Part shown: positions 52,503 through 62,088 of the stretch, in pieces
Layout: every line of letters begins with the position of its first letter
Position numbering within the stretch: position 1 is the stretch's first letter
The notes under the pieces: model-generated
The model's database searches: none
What the model was told of the DNA's origin: nothing
The model's input: the letters and a program-made list of their open reading frames with translations, nothing else
Assembly (NCBI GenBank): GCA_013360195.1
Contig: JABWCQ010000005.1
Location: forward strand, 92,849-156,848
Reading direction: 5' to 3'
Source of the DNA: a bacterium
Lineage (GTDB): Bacteria; Electryoneota; RPQS01
Length of the DNA stretch: 64,000 nt
Made by a program: the position numbers and the translations under genes

Positions 52503-54950
52503 CTATTTTACGGCCGTGACCTGAAAGTAGAACTGGTCGTACGGAATCTGGTCATAAGGCACATACAGGAATGTGTCCTTAACCGTGGTGAAGTAATTTT
52601 CGGGCGCAAACACATGTCCAGCTTGTCCGGACAAATAGAGTTTGTAAGAACTCGCGCCTTCCGATTTATTCCAAGTCAGATTCACGCCGTTTTCCGCAGG
52701 AGTGAGCGAAAGATTTTTCGGTGGTTCAGGCGCGTCCGGTTTTCCGTCGATGAAGATATCGTCCACAGCCGCTTCAACCAGAGACGGAGGAGCATTATCT
52801 TCTGCGACAAACTGAATGACCATCTGCTCGGTCGGTGTGACAAAGTCCTCAATAACGAAAGAGGCTTCGCGCCAGCCGTCCGAGCTCATTGAAGTCTGAA
52901 TGAGATTCACCCATGTTTCACCACCGTCATTGGAGATTTGAACACGGAAGAAGTCACCGCCTTTCTGCTGACCACGATCATTCGAATAGGCATACTTGAA
53001 GCGCAGCTTGGAATCCGCGAGATTGTCCAGCCGGAAAATGGGAGAACGCAACGTTGTCTTGCCGCCGTCCACGTCATTGGCCGCCGCAGGTTCCGCGACC
53101 GAGCCTCCATTTCCCGTCACGAAGCAGAAGCTCCCGTACGCGGTGGCGTCTTCGCTCACCTGCACTTGATTTCCGTTTTCGGATGAACCGACAGGCACAG
53201 CGCGTGTCCAAATGCCGCCGGTCGCGTTGTCTTCAGGAACGCCAAAGACGAATCCGCGATCCACTTCAGCATCATCGGCAATTCCCCGTTCGAGGTCTAC
53301 ACCGACAGAGAACTCCTTTTGCTTGGACGTTTTGACGGAATCCGGCGCGGCGAAGTCCTTGTAACCGAATCGTGCGACATACAACGCGAACTCACGCTCG
53401 GCCGGAATCTGTGTGAAACGGAATTGGCCTTCGCTGTTCGACGGTACGGTGTAGCTTCCGCTCGCACCGACCAAATAGACTCGCGCACCGCCAATTCGTT
53501 CGCCGCCGTACTTCACCGTGCCGCTGATTGTTCCGGTTTCGCTTGACGATGCAGCGAGTTCAACCGCAGCATTGATATCAAGCAAACCGAATCCGAAGTC
53601 GTTGTCTTCTCCTTCGACCCCCAAATCTTTGGCGGACAACTTAAGGGCGTTCTTTGCTTCGAACGGAGAAATCGTGGGATTGACCTGTCTCATCAGCGCG
53701 AGCGCTCCGGCGACATATCCGGTTGCAAGAAGTGAACCTTGTGTGGTGACAAATCCGCTTTCACCTGCACTTCGTCCTTCGCCGATTGCCGTCAATTCGG
53801 GCTTTATGCTGCGGCGGTCACAGGGCGACGGTCCCCTGCTGCTGGTTTGCCGAATGCTGCGTCCGTCAGCCGAGACTGCACCGACAGAAAAGAAAGTCTG
53901 TTTGTCTTCAACATTCGCCGCCGGCAGTGGAACTGTGTTTCTCCCGAGTAATCCATTGTCACCCGCCGACCAGATCAGAATGCTTCCCAGCTCTTCGAGA
54001 TTCCTGAATGCGCTCCAAGACTTCGCAGGCAAACCAACGGAACAGGAGTCACCTGCGCTCCAAGCCTGCACAATTACATCCGGCACGGACAGGTAGTCTC
54101 CAACTTGCGAAAGCTGAACCGCTCGCAAAATATCAGAGACCTTATGCGTTTGTCCGCATGCGAGTGGCAACAGTCGCCACCTGGCATCCGGTGCCACGCC
54201 TACGGTATCACCCTTTTGGCGATCGCAGCCAACTGCCGCACCAAGAAGAATAGCGGTGCTCTGTCCGCAAAAGGAGGAAGCGAGCAGTCCTTCCGCGCCT
54301 GTCATTCGGTCAGCAAACGCGGAATGCGAGGACGGGAACGGCGTTCCGACCACAGCCACAGTTGTTCCCGTGCCTGTAACCCCTGCCACCCAAATTTCAC
54401 GTGCGTTCATCAATTGCAGCGCGTGCTCGGACGAAACCATTTTTGCTTCAGAGGGAACACTTTCTTCAGGCTCAAGAAGGTTGATTTCCTCATCCAGCCC
54501 GACTTCTTCCACCGCTTCAAAATTGGCAATTAGCTCCGCACCGGCACGCGAAACGTTGGCCTTCAGAAGATTTGCGATCCAAAAGAACTCAAGATCTTCC
54601 ACCATGCCGTTTCGCTGTAGGATTTGCATTGAGTTGTTAATCTCATCTTGAGACTGCCGGGAAACGGATTGCAGTGCCTCAAGCAACGCCGCATGACGGA
54701 GACCGTCCTGTTCACTCACGCTGGAAAGAAACTGTGATCGGACGGCATCCAGGTTCGCCTGGCGGGTCAGCGAAATCAGGACGGGGAGCTTCGCCTGTTC
54801 ATCCGCTGCGCGATAGGCAGCCTCCAGGCCGGGTGTCAGGGTTCCAGCCAGCGCGCCTGCCACCATGAATGGAAATATCGCGGCCAAGCAGAGTAAGCAT
54901 CGCATTCGCAAACGATTATGGAACATTATGCAAGATTGTCGGGATTTCAT
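52503..54950 (-). CDS. Secreted subtilase-fold protein lacking all three catalytic residues
   Basis: The 815-residue protein has an N-terminal signal and an I9-like prosegment (about 35-150). A peptidase S8 fold (about 175-465) has degenerate motifs: VAVVGTPF where VAVxDTG is expected (Asp to Gly), CGQSTAILLG where GHGTxVAG is expected (His to Gln), and GSLLATGYVAG where GTSMAxPxVAG is expected (Ser to Leu). A carboxypeptidase-regulatory-like domain, a jelly-roll-like module and a fibronectin III domain complete it. No sorting domain is seen. It is a likely pseudo-protease used for binding. The alternative is a diverged enzyme with relocated residues, which seems less likely. Confidence 0.8.
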   Translation of the reverse strand: MKSRQSCIMFHNRLRMRCLLCLAAIFPFMVAGALAGTLTPGLEAAYRAADEQAKLPVLISLTRQANLDAVRSQFLSSVSEQDGLRHAALLEALQSVSRQSQDEINNSMQILQRNGMVEDLEFFWIANLLKANVSRAGAELIANFEAVEEVGLDEEINLLEPEESVPSEAKMVSSEHALQLMNAREIWVAGVTGTGTTVAVVGTPFPSSHSAFADRMTGAEGLLASSFCGQSTAILLGAAVGCDRQKGDTVGVAPDARWRLLPLACGQTHKVSDILRAVQLSQVGDYLSVPDVIVQAWSAGDSCSVGLPAKSWSAFRNLEELGSILIWSAGDNGLLGRNTVPLPAANVEDKQTFFSVGAVSADGRSIRQTSSRGPSPCDRRSIKPELTAIGEGRSAGESGFVTTQGSLLATGYVAGALALMRQVNPTISPFEAKNALKLSAKDLGVEGEDNDFGFGLLDINAAVELAASSSETGTISGTVKYGGERIGGARVYLVGASGSYTVPSNSEGQFRFTQIPAEREFALYVARFGYKDFAAPDSVKTSKQKEFSVGVDLERGIADDAEVDRGFVFGVPEDNATGGIWTRAVPVGSSENGNQVQVSEDATAYGSFCFVTGNGGSVAEPAAANDVDGGKTTLRSPIFRLDNLADSKLRFKYAYSNDRGQQKGGDFFRVQISNDGGETWVNLIQTSMSSDGWREASFVIEDFVTPTEQMVIQFVAEDNAPPSLVEAAVDDIFIDGKPDAPEPPKNLSLTPAENGVNLTWNKSEGASSYKLYLSGQAGHVFAPENYFTTVKDTFLYVPYDQIPYDQFYFQVTAVK

Positions 54951-55019
54951 AATGATGTAATATACAAAAACCCGCGGCGTCTTGCAACCACGGGTCTATG
55001 CGTTAGAAACCTGTAAATG

Positions 55020-56714
55020 TCAGGCGAGGGCACCGCTGGCCGCATAGGCCGGAAAGGCCATCGTGATGGTGGTTCCGACTCCGACGGTGGATTCAAGTGT
55101 CAGTTCCGCACCATGGATATCCGCAATATTCCGGACGATGGGCAAACCGAGTCCGGTTCCGCGCTCACCTTTCGTCGAGTAGTAGGGTTCAAAAATACTT
55201 GACAATTGGTCCTTGGGAATTCCGATTCCGCTGTCTGCCACGGACACGACGACTCGATCGCCCTTGCGGTGCGCTGACAGCGTCAGCGTTCCGCGAGGCA
55301 CACTTTCCATTGCGTGCACCGAGTTGATTATCATATTGATGAACGCAGATTCCAATCCATGCGGATCGCCGAATATTTCAAGGCCGTCGTCCAAATCGAG
55401 AACAAGATTCATTCGTGCTGAGTCATCGTTTTTCGCGAATCCTCGCAAGCTGCCGGTTGACGTCTCCAGCAGTTCGACCACGGAAATCATCAGTTGCTTC
55501 ATGTCCACAACTTTGAATGCAGGGTCCGTCGGTTTCGTCAGGTGGCGAAGGTTCATTGCGATTTTCTCGATACGCTCGGTCAACGCCGCGATTGTATTGA
55601 GGTCCTTGCGGATCGGTTCGCTGAGCTCGATTCCTTCTCGATCAAGGCGCATTGCGAGCAACTCAACTCTTCCCTTCACCGGCTGCAGACTGTTGTTGAT
55701 CTCATGAGCAATACCGCCGGCAAGCTGGTTCACCGTTGACTTTTTCTCCGACTCGACAATTTGCTGTTCGAGCTGCTTCTGCATTGAAACATCTTCGAGA
55801 ATCAATCCTGCTCGTTCTCGGCCGTCGTGAGTCCGCGCGAGCTTAAAGAACGAATATGCGATCGTGCGGCCTTCCAGCATCAACGTCCTTCGGCTGACTT
55901 CACCCGTTTGAGTGAACTCCGAATGCGCCTGCGAAAGTTTCTCCACTGCTTGAATACTGCACGTCGAACTGGAGATGGCCGACCCGATTCGCAGACCGCC
56001 TCCGAGAAATGTCACGGCCTGCGGATTCGCATAGTCAACACAGCCGTTCTTGTCCAGAATGATTAAACCATGAGGCTGGCTCTGCAGGATTACGGATAAA
56101 TACTCTTGCAGCTCCTTGTAACGAATTTTGGATTCCTTCTCCGCTTCATAGAGGCGCGCGTTCTCGAGCGCCACGGCGGCAAGATACACAAACGTCTCAA
56201 AAAGCATCAAGCTTGTCTGGTCAAACACACCGGCGAGCTTTGTCGTGTCGACGTAAGCGACGCCAAGCAGTTTGTTCTTCGACACTAGTGGCGCTCCCAT
56301 GATGGAACGGACCTGCATCTTGGCTATGGACTGCTGGTGCGAAAGATCGGATCCTCCGATAACGTCATTGATAAGGATCGGCTGTCGTCCGTCAATGACG
56401 CGGCGGATAATCGTCTGGGAGGCGACCGCTTCCGCGTTTGCAATGTCACTATCCATGTTTCGCGCAACGGAGAACCGCCAATCACCGTTTGGGCCGATGA
56501 GCACGAGAAATCCGCGCTCCGCGCCGGTCAGTTCGATGGCCGCACTCATGGCTCGATCAAGTATTGCGTCGGGTGTCATATCCCGATTGATGTCTTCAAT
56601 CAATGCCGCGAGCTTGGACAATCCGGATGCGATTCCTCCGGTCGGATCGAGTTCCATTCCGCTCGTATTCACCGGTGTGATGTCATTCAGGTCATCAAAA
56701 TAATCCAGTGCCAC
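55020..56714 (-). CDS. GAF-PAS sensor histidine kinase
   Basis: The 564-residue cytosolic protein starts with a GAF domain (about 50-200, with GAERGFLVLIGPNG and MGAPLVSKNKLLGVAYVDT). A PAS-like domain follows (LSVILQSQPHGLIILDKNGC, about 210-300), then the kinase core: H-box GGIAHEINNSLQP, N-box INMIINSVHAM, G1 DSGIGIP, G2 GTGLGLP. It begins 2 bases after the kinase-TPR gene stop and is probably its signalling partner. In cyanobacteria and others a Ser/Thr kinase, ATPase, TPR, GAF and histidine kinase are fused in one protein; here the parts are split in two genes. Confidence 0.9.
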   Translation of the reverse strand: MALDYFDDLNDITPVNTSGMELDPTGGIASGLSKLAALIEDINRDMTPDAILDRAMSAAIELTGAERGFLVLIGPNGDWRFSVARNMDSDIANAEAVASQTIIRRVIDGRQPILINDVIGGSDLSHQQSIAKMQVRSIMGAPLVSKNKLLGVAYVDTTKLAGVFDQTSLMLFETFVYLAAVALENARLYEAEKESKIRYKELQEYLSVILQSQPHGLIILDKNGCVDYANPQAVTFLGGGLRIGSAISSSTCSIQAVEKLSQAHSEFTQTGEVSRRTLMLEGRTIAYSFFKLARTHDGRERAGLILEDVSMQKQLEQQIVESEKKSTVNQLAGGIAHEINNSLQPVKGRVELLAMRLDREGIELSEPIRKDLNTIAALTERIEKIAMNLRHLTKPTDPAFKVVDMKQLMISVVELLETSTGSLRGFAKNDDSARMNLVLDLDDGLEIFGDPHGLESAFINMIINSVHAMESVPRGTLTLSAHRKGDRVVVSVADSGIGIPKDQLSSIFEPYYSTKGERGTGLGLPIVRNIADIHGAELTLESTVGVGTTITMAFPAYAASGALA

Positions 56715-56716
56715 GG

Positions 56717-59700
56717 TTACTCCTGCGTTTGCATTGATTTGCGAAGCTCTACAGCTTCCTGTTTGAATCTTACTATTCCCGGCGACTGAAGATAGAGAGT
56801 CTGCGTTTCTTCCGGTAGACGTGTCGCAATCGCTTTCAGGACCGCCACGCCGCGGCCGAACTCTTCAAGCGCCTTCTTCGGCTGTCCGCTGCGGGCAAGT
56901 TGTCTCCCTGTCGCCCAATGAAATTTCCAGAGCAAGTCGGGATAGGACGACAATTTCCGCAATGCAACCTGCCACTTGGACGGTTCCAGCGCCACTCCCG
57001 CGTAGAGAGTCTCAATCAGTTGCGTGCGCGCCGCCGTAAATGGATCCCACTTCGTGTCCCCGACCTTTCGCGCCTGAATCAACTCTTCGTGAACCGTTTC
57101 CTTCTCTCCGTTTTCAGCGGCAATTTGGCAGCACGTCAGATGCAAGTGCAGCAGCGCAAGCGGATCAGATTCATCCGAAAGCAGCTCCTTTGCCCGATCC
57201 GCCGCTTCGTGAGCACGAGTAAAATCTCCTCGCCGTGCAAACAGTGACGCCAGCCCTTCAAGCGCCTGTCCCTCCGCCTTGCGTGTTCCGATCGAGGCCG
57301 CAATATCACGTGCGTGCCCAAGAGTGCGTTCGGACTTTTCAATGTCCTCAAGGGTCAGCAGCAGCTTGCCCAGGTATATCATCGGTTCGAGTTGCGATTC
57401 GGAATCACCAATGGCAGACGCTTGTGCAACTGCTTCCTGCAAATAGGCAAGTGCGCGCGGATAATCGGCGCGTTGAAAGGCGAGTTCACCCAGATTGCTG
57501 AGGATTTCAGTCTGTTCCCGCGGACTTTCCAACTTTCGAAAGAGCGCCAAAGCCTTCAGGTAGTAGTCTTCAGCTTCACGCAAGTCACCGGACTCAAGCG
57601 AGTCGATGCCAAGATTGTTGTAGATTCCCGCCAATCGCTGAATGTCGTCGATATGCTTCGAGATGGTCGCGCAGCGTTCCCACAAGTTTCGCGCGCGCAA
57701 GCGGTCGCCGGATTGAGACGCGAGAACACCAAGGTTATTGTACATGTTGGCGATTCCCTTTCTATCGGCAATCGCCTCATAGACCTCAAGGCAGCGCTGC
57801 CAATAGACGCGCGCAACATCCGTGTCACCGCGATAGAAAGCGAGTGTCGCCATGGTATTGAGCAGCAGGGCGAAGCCCGCGTCTGTCGCATCAGACGGCA
57901 CCATCGTCAGACCGCGCTCTGCGAGCATGCGTGCCCGCTCGCCTTCGCCGCGCTTGAATGAAATCCAGGCCAGAGTTCCGTAGACGGAGCCGGCGGCCTG
58001 TGACGTGTGCTCGTCCAGCAACGGCATGCAGCGATTCAGAATCTCTTCCGCTTCGTCCGGATAACCAAGCTTTTCGCGAAGATTCGCATATCTGGCGACA
58101 TGGAGCAGATTCTCTTTCGTAATCGCGACCTTACCGTTGTTTGTCACCTGTCCGAGCAGTGCCGCGGCGCGATGAAAGTCTCCCTCAATGTACTCGATTC
58201 GCGCAAGCTGCATTTGCAGAAACGCCTTGTGACTTTTGGGGACATCACCCAGACTATACTCAAGCAGCTTGCGCGCCCAACTGAGTTTGCCCATTCGCAC
58301 GGCGTCTTCTATCGTTTTCTCAGCTTCTACTGCCGGCGTGCGATAGGCTCCGGACATGAAGTCGTGGAACAGCAGCTCTTGTGTGCGCGTCAACTCATCG
58401 ATGTCTTCGGCGTGCATCCAGAAGTTGTACAGGCTCGCATGTGCAACTATCCGCTCCTGTTCCGACAGTTTGCCGTTGACATACTCCACAACGGCATGGT
58501 GCGTAATCGCCGTACCGAAGTCGTTTGTCCTGATCCACCCTGTTGCAGCGAGTTCGTCACACACGGATTGTGGAGTAACTCCGGATTCGAATCCAATGGC
58601 TTGTGACACGACCTCAAACGAAAGCGGAGTAGGCGAGCAGGCAAGACATTTCAAGACGGACTTGGAACTGAAAGAGAGATGCTCAAGTCTACTCTGGATT
58701 GCTCGCGCGATATCGTCGTGAATCGGAAGTTTCCACCTTCCGGGCATCAATTCCCACCCGGACAGCCCGATGCGCAGTATGTCCGTGGATACAAGCTGCT
58801 CAAGCGCGGCTTCAAGTGCGGACGGATAGCCCAGCGTTTGTCCCATCAGCTGGCTGCTGAAATCAAATGGAAAGATATTGTCAGGAAAAGTCGCCTTGAC
58901 AAATTTTCCGATTCCCTCTTCATTCAGCGGGGCCAACTCCACTTGTTTGAATCCGGTCGCAAAGTCGGGAAGTTCACCGACAGTGTGACTTCCGATGAGC
59001 CACCAGCAGGATTCGAGAATCGGATTTCGATAGGTCTCTCGTAATTTATCGGACGGCAAGGCGGAAATATCCGGCACGACGAGCGCCTGCGGCTTCTGGT
59101 TGTGCAATGGCAAGTCCCTGACCGTATTCACAACTCTGGTTGAGAATCCCGACAAGGTCAACTCTACAGCCAAGTCTTTCAACAGCCTTGTGCAGCCTAA
59201 ACCGTGCTCACCCGTTACGACGAGATTTTCCGGCCTGTCACCGCTGGAAAGAATCTCCTTATGCCTCGAGAACTCTTGACGCGCATTCGCGTTCGTGACA
59301 ATTCCGGACGAGGAAATGTATGCCTTTCGGGTCTCTGTCGTCTCGTAGTCAAATGACGAACCGTCGCGCTCATTGAGCATCGCAATGACATGCCGCGCAC
59401 TTTTGGGCCGGTCAGCCGGATTTATCTCAATCAGGGCCGCAATCACATCGGCTAAACCGATCGGCAATTCCGCTCGGTAGCGGAGCGGATGCGGCGCATC
59501 GTGCTTGGTTCGCAATTGTGCCAGCGCAACTGCGTCTTTTCCTTCAAACGGCAGTTTACCGGTTGCGAGCCGGTACATCAGCATGCCGAGAGCATATAGG
59601 TCCGATGCCACCGACGACTGTCCCGACTGAATAACTTCAGGCGCCATGTAGTCAAGCGTGCCGCCTGCCTCTTCCGTTACTTCGGAGTGGTTGCCGGCAA

Positions 59701-60235
59701 GACCGAAGTCCACAAGCTTCAGTGTGGCAAACTCCCCGGATTTGGTGAGCTTGCCGAGCACGTTGTCGGGTTTGATATCGCGATGCAGCAGTCCCCTGCT
59801 GTGCAGGAATGCGAGTGCGCGGCAAAGACTGACAAGAACCGTTCGCAGTTGGTCGTGCTTCCAGTCAGCCGCGAGTTGGTCCAGCGGCTTGCCGTCCACA
59901 AACTCGGTCGTGAAGTAGTACCCTCCCTCGCTTGCCGGCAGCCTGCCGAAATCGAACACTTCCGGAATGTGCGGATGTACGACACCACGGATGTTGCGGA
60001 ACTCTGCACGGAAACTCTCAATCGCCGCTTCATCTTGAACGGACTTGAGGGTCTTCAGCGCCATGAGTTGATTGCTTCGGCGTGTGTCCACGACCAAATA
60101 TACCACACCCATTCCGCCGACGCCGATCGTGCGTAGAACTTGGTACCGCGAGTCTATTGAAGAGGTGTCGTGCATCAGCAACTGTTGACTTACTAAACTC
60201 AGTATTTCATCATATAAGTCGAGGGAGCGCAACAT
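56717..60235 (-). CDS. Serine/threonine protein kinase with ATPase-like and TPR domains
   Basis: The 1172-residue protein has an N-terminal PKN-type kinase: IGVGGMGVV loop at 37-45, Lys61, HRDIKPDN at 151-158, DFG at 176 and YMAPE. An AAA/STAND-like region follows (near 340), where the Walker A is degenerate (GEHGLGCTR, with Lys to Cys). More than ten TPR or Sel1-like helical repeats occupy about 700-1130. There is no signal or transmembrane segment. It probably senses a partner through TPRs and phosphorylates proteins, acting with the histidine kinase next to it. Confidence 0.9.
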   Translation of the reverse strand: MLRSLDLYDEILSLVSQQLLMHDTSSIDSRYQVLRTIGVGGMGVVYLVVDTRRSNQLMALKTLKSVQDEAAIESFRAEFRNIRGVVHPHIPEVFDFGRLPASEGGYYFTTEFVDGKPLDQLAADWKHDQLRTVLVSLCRALAFLHSRGLLHRDIKPDNVLGKLTKSGEFATLKLVDFGLAGNHSEVTEEAGGTLDYMAPEVIQSGQSSVASDLYALGMLMYRLATGKLPFEGKDAVALAQLRTKHDAPHPLRYRAELPIGLADVIAALIEINPADRPKSARHVIAMLNERDGSSFDYETTETRKAYISSSGIVTNANARQEFSRHKEILSSGDRPENLVVTGEHGLGCTRLLKDLAVELTLSGFSTRVVNTVRDLPLHNQKPQALVVPDISALPSDKLRETYRNPILESCWWLIGSHTVGELPDFATGFKQVELAPLNEEGIGKFVKATFPDNIFPFDFSSQLMGQTLGYPSALEAALEQLVSTDILRIGLSGWELMPGRWKLPIHDDIARAIQSRLEHLSFSSKSVLKCLACSPTPLSFEVVSQAIGFESGVTPQSVCDELAATGWIRTNDFGTAITHHAVVEYVNGKLSEQERIVAHASLYNFWMHAEDIDELTRTQELLFHDFMSGAYRTPAVEAEKTIEDAVRMGKLSWARKLLEYSLGDVPKSHKAFLQMQLARIEYIEGDFHRAAALLGQVTNNGKVAITKENLLHVARYANLREKLGYPDEAEEILNRCMPLLDEHTSQAAGSVYGTLAWISFKRGEGERARMLAERGLTMVPSDATDAGFALLLNTMATLAFYRGDTDVARVYWQRCLEVYEAIADRKGIANMYNNLGVLASQSGDRLRARNLWERCATISKHIDDIQRLAGIYNNLGIDSLESGDLREAEDYYLKALALFRKLESPREQTEILSNLGELAFQRADYPRALAYLQEAVAQASAIGDSESQLEPMIYLGKLLLTLEDIEKSERTLGHARDIAASIGTRKAEGQALEGLASLFARRGDFTRAHEAADRAKELLSDESDPLALLHLHLTCCQIAAENGEKETVHEELIQARKVGDTKWDPFTAARTQLIETLYAGVALEPSKWQVALRKLSSYPDLLWKFHWATGRQLARSGQPKKALEEFGRGVAVLKAIATRLPEETQTLYLQSPGIVRFKQEAVELRKSMQTQE

Positions 60236-60275
60236 TTTATGTCGCGTTCCTTTCTATCCGTAAGTCATAAAAACA

Positions 60276-60304
60276 AAAACCCGGCCAGACAGTGACCGGG
60301 TTTT
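60276..60304 (-). terminator. Terminator of the first paralogous lipoprotein gene
   Basis: A 9-bp stem (60276-60284 with 60296-60304) with an 11-base loop. The minus strand continues into a run of T, and A-rich bases precede it. Confidence 0.75.
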
Positions 60305-60323
60305 CCGTGTGGGTTAGGTGAGT

Positions 60324-60920
60324 TTATGAGCCGACGCGACTTGTGATGATGTATCGGCTGAAATGGTTAGTTGTGACCGTAATGAATCTGTTCTCTGATC
60401 GAACAAACGAGACTTCTTCAATCGTGCCGTCGTCATGAACATATAGCGGGACAATCTCGTCAAACTCAATGCCTTCCGGCAATACAAAGTCCCTCGTATC
60501 CCATCGAATTTCGACGTTTCCGGCAAACTGAGTCGGATGCGGGTAGAAGTCACACACACCCGCACATGATGCCGGCGCCACGACCGTGACAACCATGTCG
60601 TATGGCAGCGAACTACCCGGTATTGTGAGCTTGCAGATTCCCGCTACATTGATGTTAACGGTCTGACCAGTAACGGCGTTTCTACTGCTTGATACTGTGT
60701 CACATTCGTTGTCATCCAAGGTTGGTCGCGCAAAGTCAATCACGGTGTAACCGGCTGCCTCTGCCGCCGCCAGCGCCTCGTCCAGTGGCGGGTATTGGTA
60801 TGAGATAGCTTCATCTGTAGTGACCGATGCGGTCGGTGCATTAAATTCCGAGCATCCTACCGCGAAGACGATCAACGCCGATATTAGCAGCGTTTTCATT
60901 GGTGGGATTAGGATCTTCAT
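60324..60920 (-). CDS. Lipoprotein ending in HFSRY motif (paralogue 1)
   Basis: The protein has about 198 residues from ATG 60920 (or 60899), preceded by AGAGAGAA. It has a lipoprotein signal (ISALIVFAVGCSEF). The body has beta strands and a two-Cys segment (ASCAGVCDF), and the end reads VTTNHFSRYIITS. It is a paralogue of 61394-62044, sharing the Ser/Tyr-rich surface and the terminal HFSRYII motif. No family is recognised. A sigma-54-type promoter lies 53 bases upstream and a palindrome about 140 bases upstream of the ATG, suggesting regulation by an enhancer-binding protein. The longer frame to 61100 crosses the promoter. Confidence 0.65.
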   Translation of the reverse strand: MKILIPPMKTLLISALIVFAVGCSEFNAPTASVTTDEAISYQYPPLDEALAAAEAAGYTVIDFARPTLDDNECDTVSSSRNAVTGQTVNINVAGICKLTIPGSSLPYDMVVTVVAPASCAGVCDFYPHPTQFAGNVEIRWDTRDFVLPEGIEFDEIVPLYVHDDGTIEEVSFVRSENRFITVTTNHFSRYIITSRVGS

Positions 60921-60972
60921 AAGTTTCTCTCTATTCGGACGTTTGTGATTCTCATTCTCGTGTTGACATAGA

Positions 60973-60987
60973 GCAACCATGATGCCA
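60973..60987 (-). promoter_or_regulatory. Sigma-54-type promoter of paralogue 1
   Basis: On the minus strand TGGCAT, five bases and TTGC lie in the -24/-12 arrangement. The start is expected near 60961, giving a 41-base leader. The sequence around it, including the upstream ACACTTAATATAGT, resembles the element of paralogue 2. Confidence 0.65.
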
Positions 60988-61060
60988 ACTATATTAAGTG
61001 TTGTTTGGACAGAAGAAACAAGCGTTTGGATTAGTGACACTCTTTGATTCCGGTGGATTT

Positions 61061-61076
61061 CAACCACCGGTGGTTG
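61061..61076. promoter_or_regulatory. 16-base perfect palindrome, candidate enhancer site
   Basis: CAACCACCGGTGGTTG is its own reverse complement. Its centre is about 107 bases upstream of the expected sigma-54 start, the usual distance for enhancer-binding protein sites. A further CCGGTGG lies at 61050-61056. Confidence 0.55.
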
Positions 61077-61183
61077 GGATACACGACTCATGATACGCAA
61101 TCATCTTACTAAGTTTAGTGCAATTAACCGTGCGACGCTTCGCAAGAACCGGCGGCCTCGGCGAAACCGATTCCCTGAAAACA

Positions 61184-61224
61184 ATTTCTCCCGCCCGGCT
61201 TGCTCAAGGTCGAACGGGAGAAAT
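61184..61224. other. Inverted repeat and untranscribed-looking gap
   Basis: Arms ATTTCTCCCG (61184-61193) and CGGGAGAAAT (61215-61224) are perfect inverted copies with a 21-base loop. It lies in the 473-base space between the two lipoprotein genes; no T run follows, so a terminator is unlikely. Nothing else was recognised in the 61101-61345 stretch. Confidence 0.5.
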
Positions 61225-61345
61225 CAAGGTGCACATGCAGCGTGCGGAGTTTTGTTAGGAGGCAAAAAACAAAATGTACTTATCAGATAGACGCACCATT
61301 TTACGAACCCTTGCTTTACTGAATATATGGTCACAAACTCTCCCA

Positions 61346-61378
61346 CCGGGCGGCAGACCGCATGAAACTGCCGCCCGG
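61346..61378 (-). terminator. GC-rich hairpin downstream of paralogue 2
   Basis: An 11-bp stem (61346-61356 with 61368-61378) with an 11-base loop is about 15 bases past the stop of the gene at 61394. The T run is weak (TGGGAGAGTTTG on the minus strand). Confidence 0.6.
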
Positions 61379-61393
61379 GGAGACCACGGAGGA

Positions 61394-62044
61394 TTAGGCG
61401 ATGATGTAGCGGCTGAAGTGATCCACTTCAACCGAGATAGTCTTTGCTCCGGCATCGAGCACTCGTCCGATGTCCTGTTGCACAGGCTCACTGCCGTCAT
61501 TCGGCACATAAAAGATCTGCAGATCCGAGGGATCCAGCGGCTCGATGCCCGCACGTTCGCAATAGTCGGCATCATATTGAGTTCCGGCAAAGGAAAGTGT
61601 CAGCCGAACTGACGTTCCGTCATTGAAGGACAATGGACTCGGACCACAGTCTACTCCAATTCCAGTTCCCGATGCAAGGGACATGGTAAAGTTCACGATG
61701 CCACCGACTGCACCTGGTGGTACCACAAAACTGTGAGACCCGCACCTGACTGTGCCGCCGACATTGCCGTCAATTGGATATGCCGAGAAGCTGCCGATTC
61801 CGCGTAATGCTGGATTGACCATGCCGGGCGTTTCCCAGTACATTTCATCCAGAATAATAGGAATCTGTCTTCCCTCGACAAGCTCGTCACCGAGTTGCGG
61901 AGACCACAAGTCAAGGGACTCGCCCGCATCATTGGACAGGGTGGGCGACTCCAAATTGCTGCATCCGATGGAGAGCAGCAAAACGCTAATGAGTCCTACA
62001 AAAAGTTGTGAGATTCGGCTCAGGTTCTTAGTCAGATTCTTCAT
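61394..62044 (-). CDS. Lipoprotein ending in HFSRY motif (paralogue 2)
   Basis: The protein has about 216 residues from ATG 62044, preceded by GAGGAG. It has a lipoprotein signal (ISVLLLSIGCSNLE). Beta-rich domains with Gly- and Ser-rich turns follow, and the C-terminal VDHFSRYIIA matches the end of the neighbouring paralogue. A late ZU5/peptidase-associated type of segment is possible (FVVPPGAVGGIVNFTMSL resembles ZU5-like strands). Function unknown. A sigma-54-type promoter is 45 bases upstream. Confidence 0.65.
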   Translation of the reverse strand: MKNLTKNLSRISQLFVGLISVLLLSIGCSNLESPTLSNDAGESLDLWSPQLGDELVEGRQIPIILDEMYWETPGMVNPALRGIGSFSAYPIDGNVGGTVRCGSHSFVVPPGAVGGIVNFTMSLASGTGIGVDCGPSPLSFNDGTSVRLTLSFAGTQYDADYCERAGIEPLDPSDLQIFYVPNDGSEPVQQDIGRVLDAGAKTISVEVDHFSRYIIA

Positions 62045-62088
62045 GCACTCCTCCTCAGGAGAATTCGTTGGCTTCATGTTGATGAATG

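Noticed and set aside
61101..61393. Possible tRNA or small RNA gene in the gap
   Set aside because: The inverted repeats at 61184 and 61346 do not form a cloverleaf and no T-loop consensus was found. No tRNA was seen anywhere in the window.
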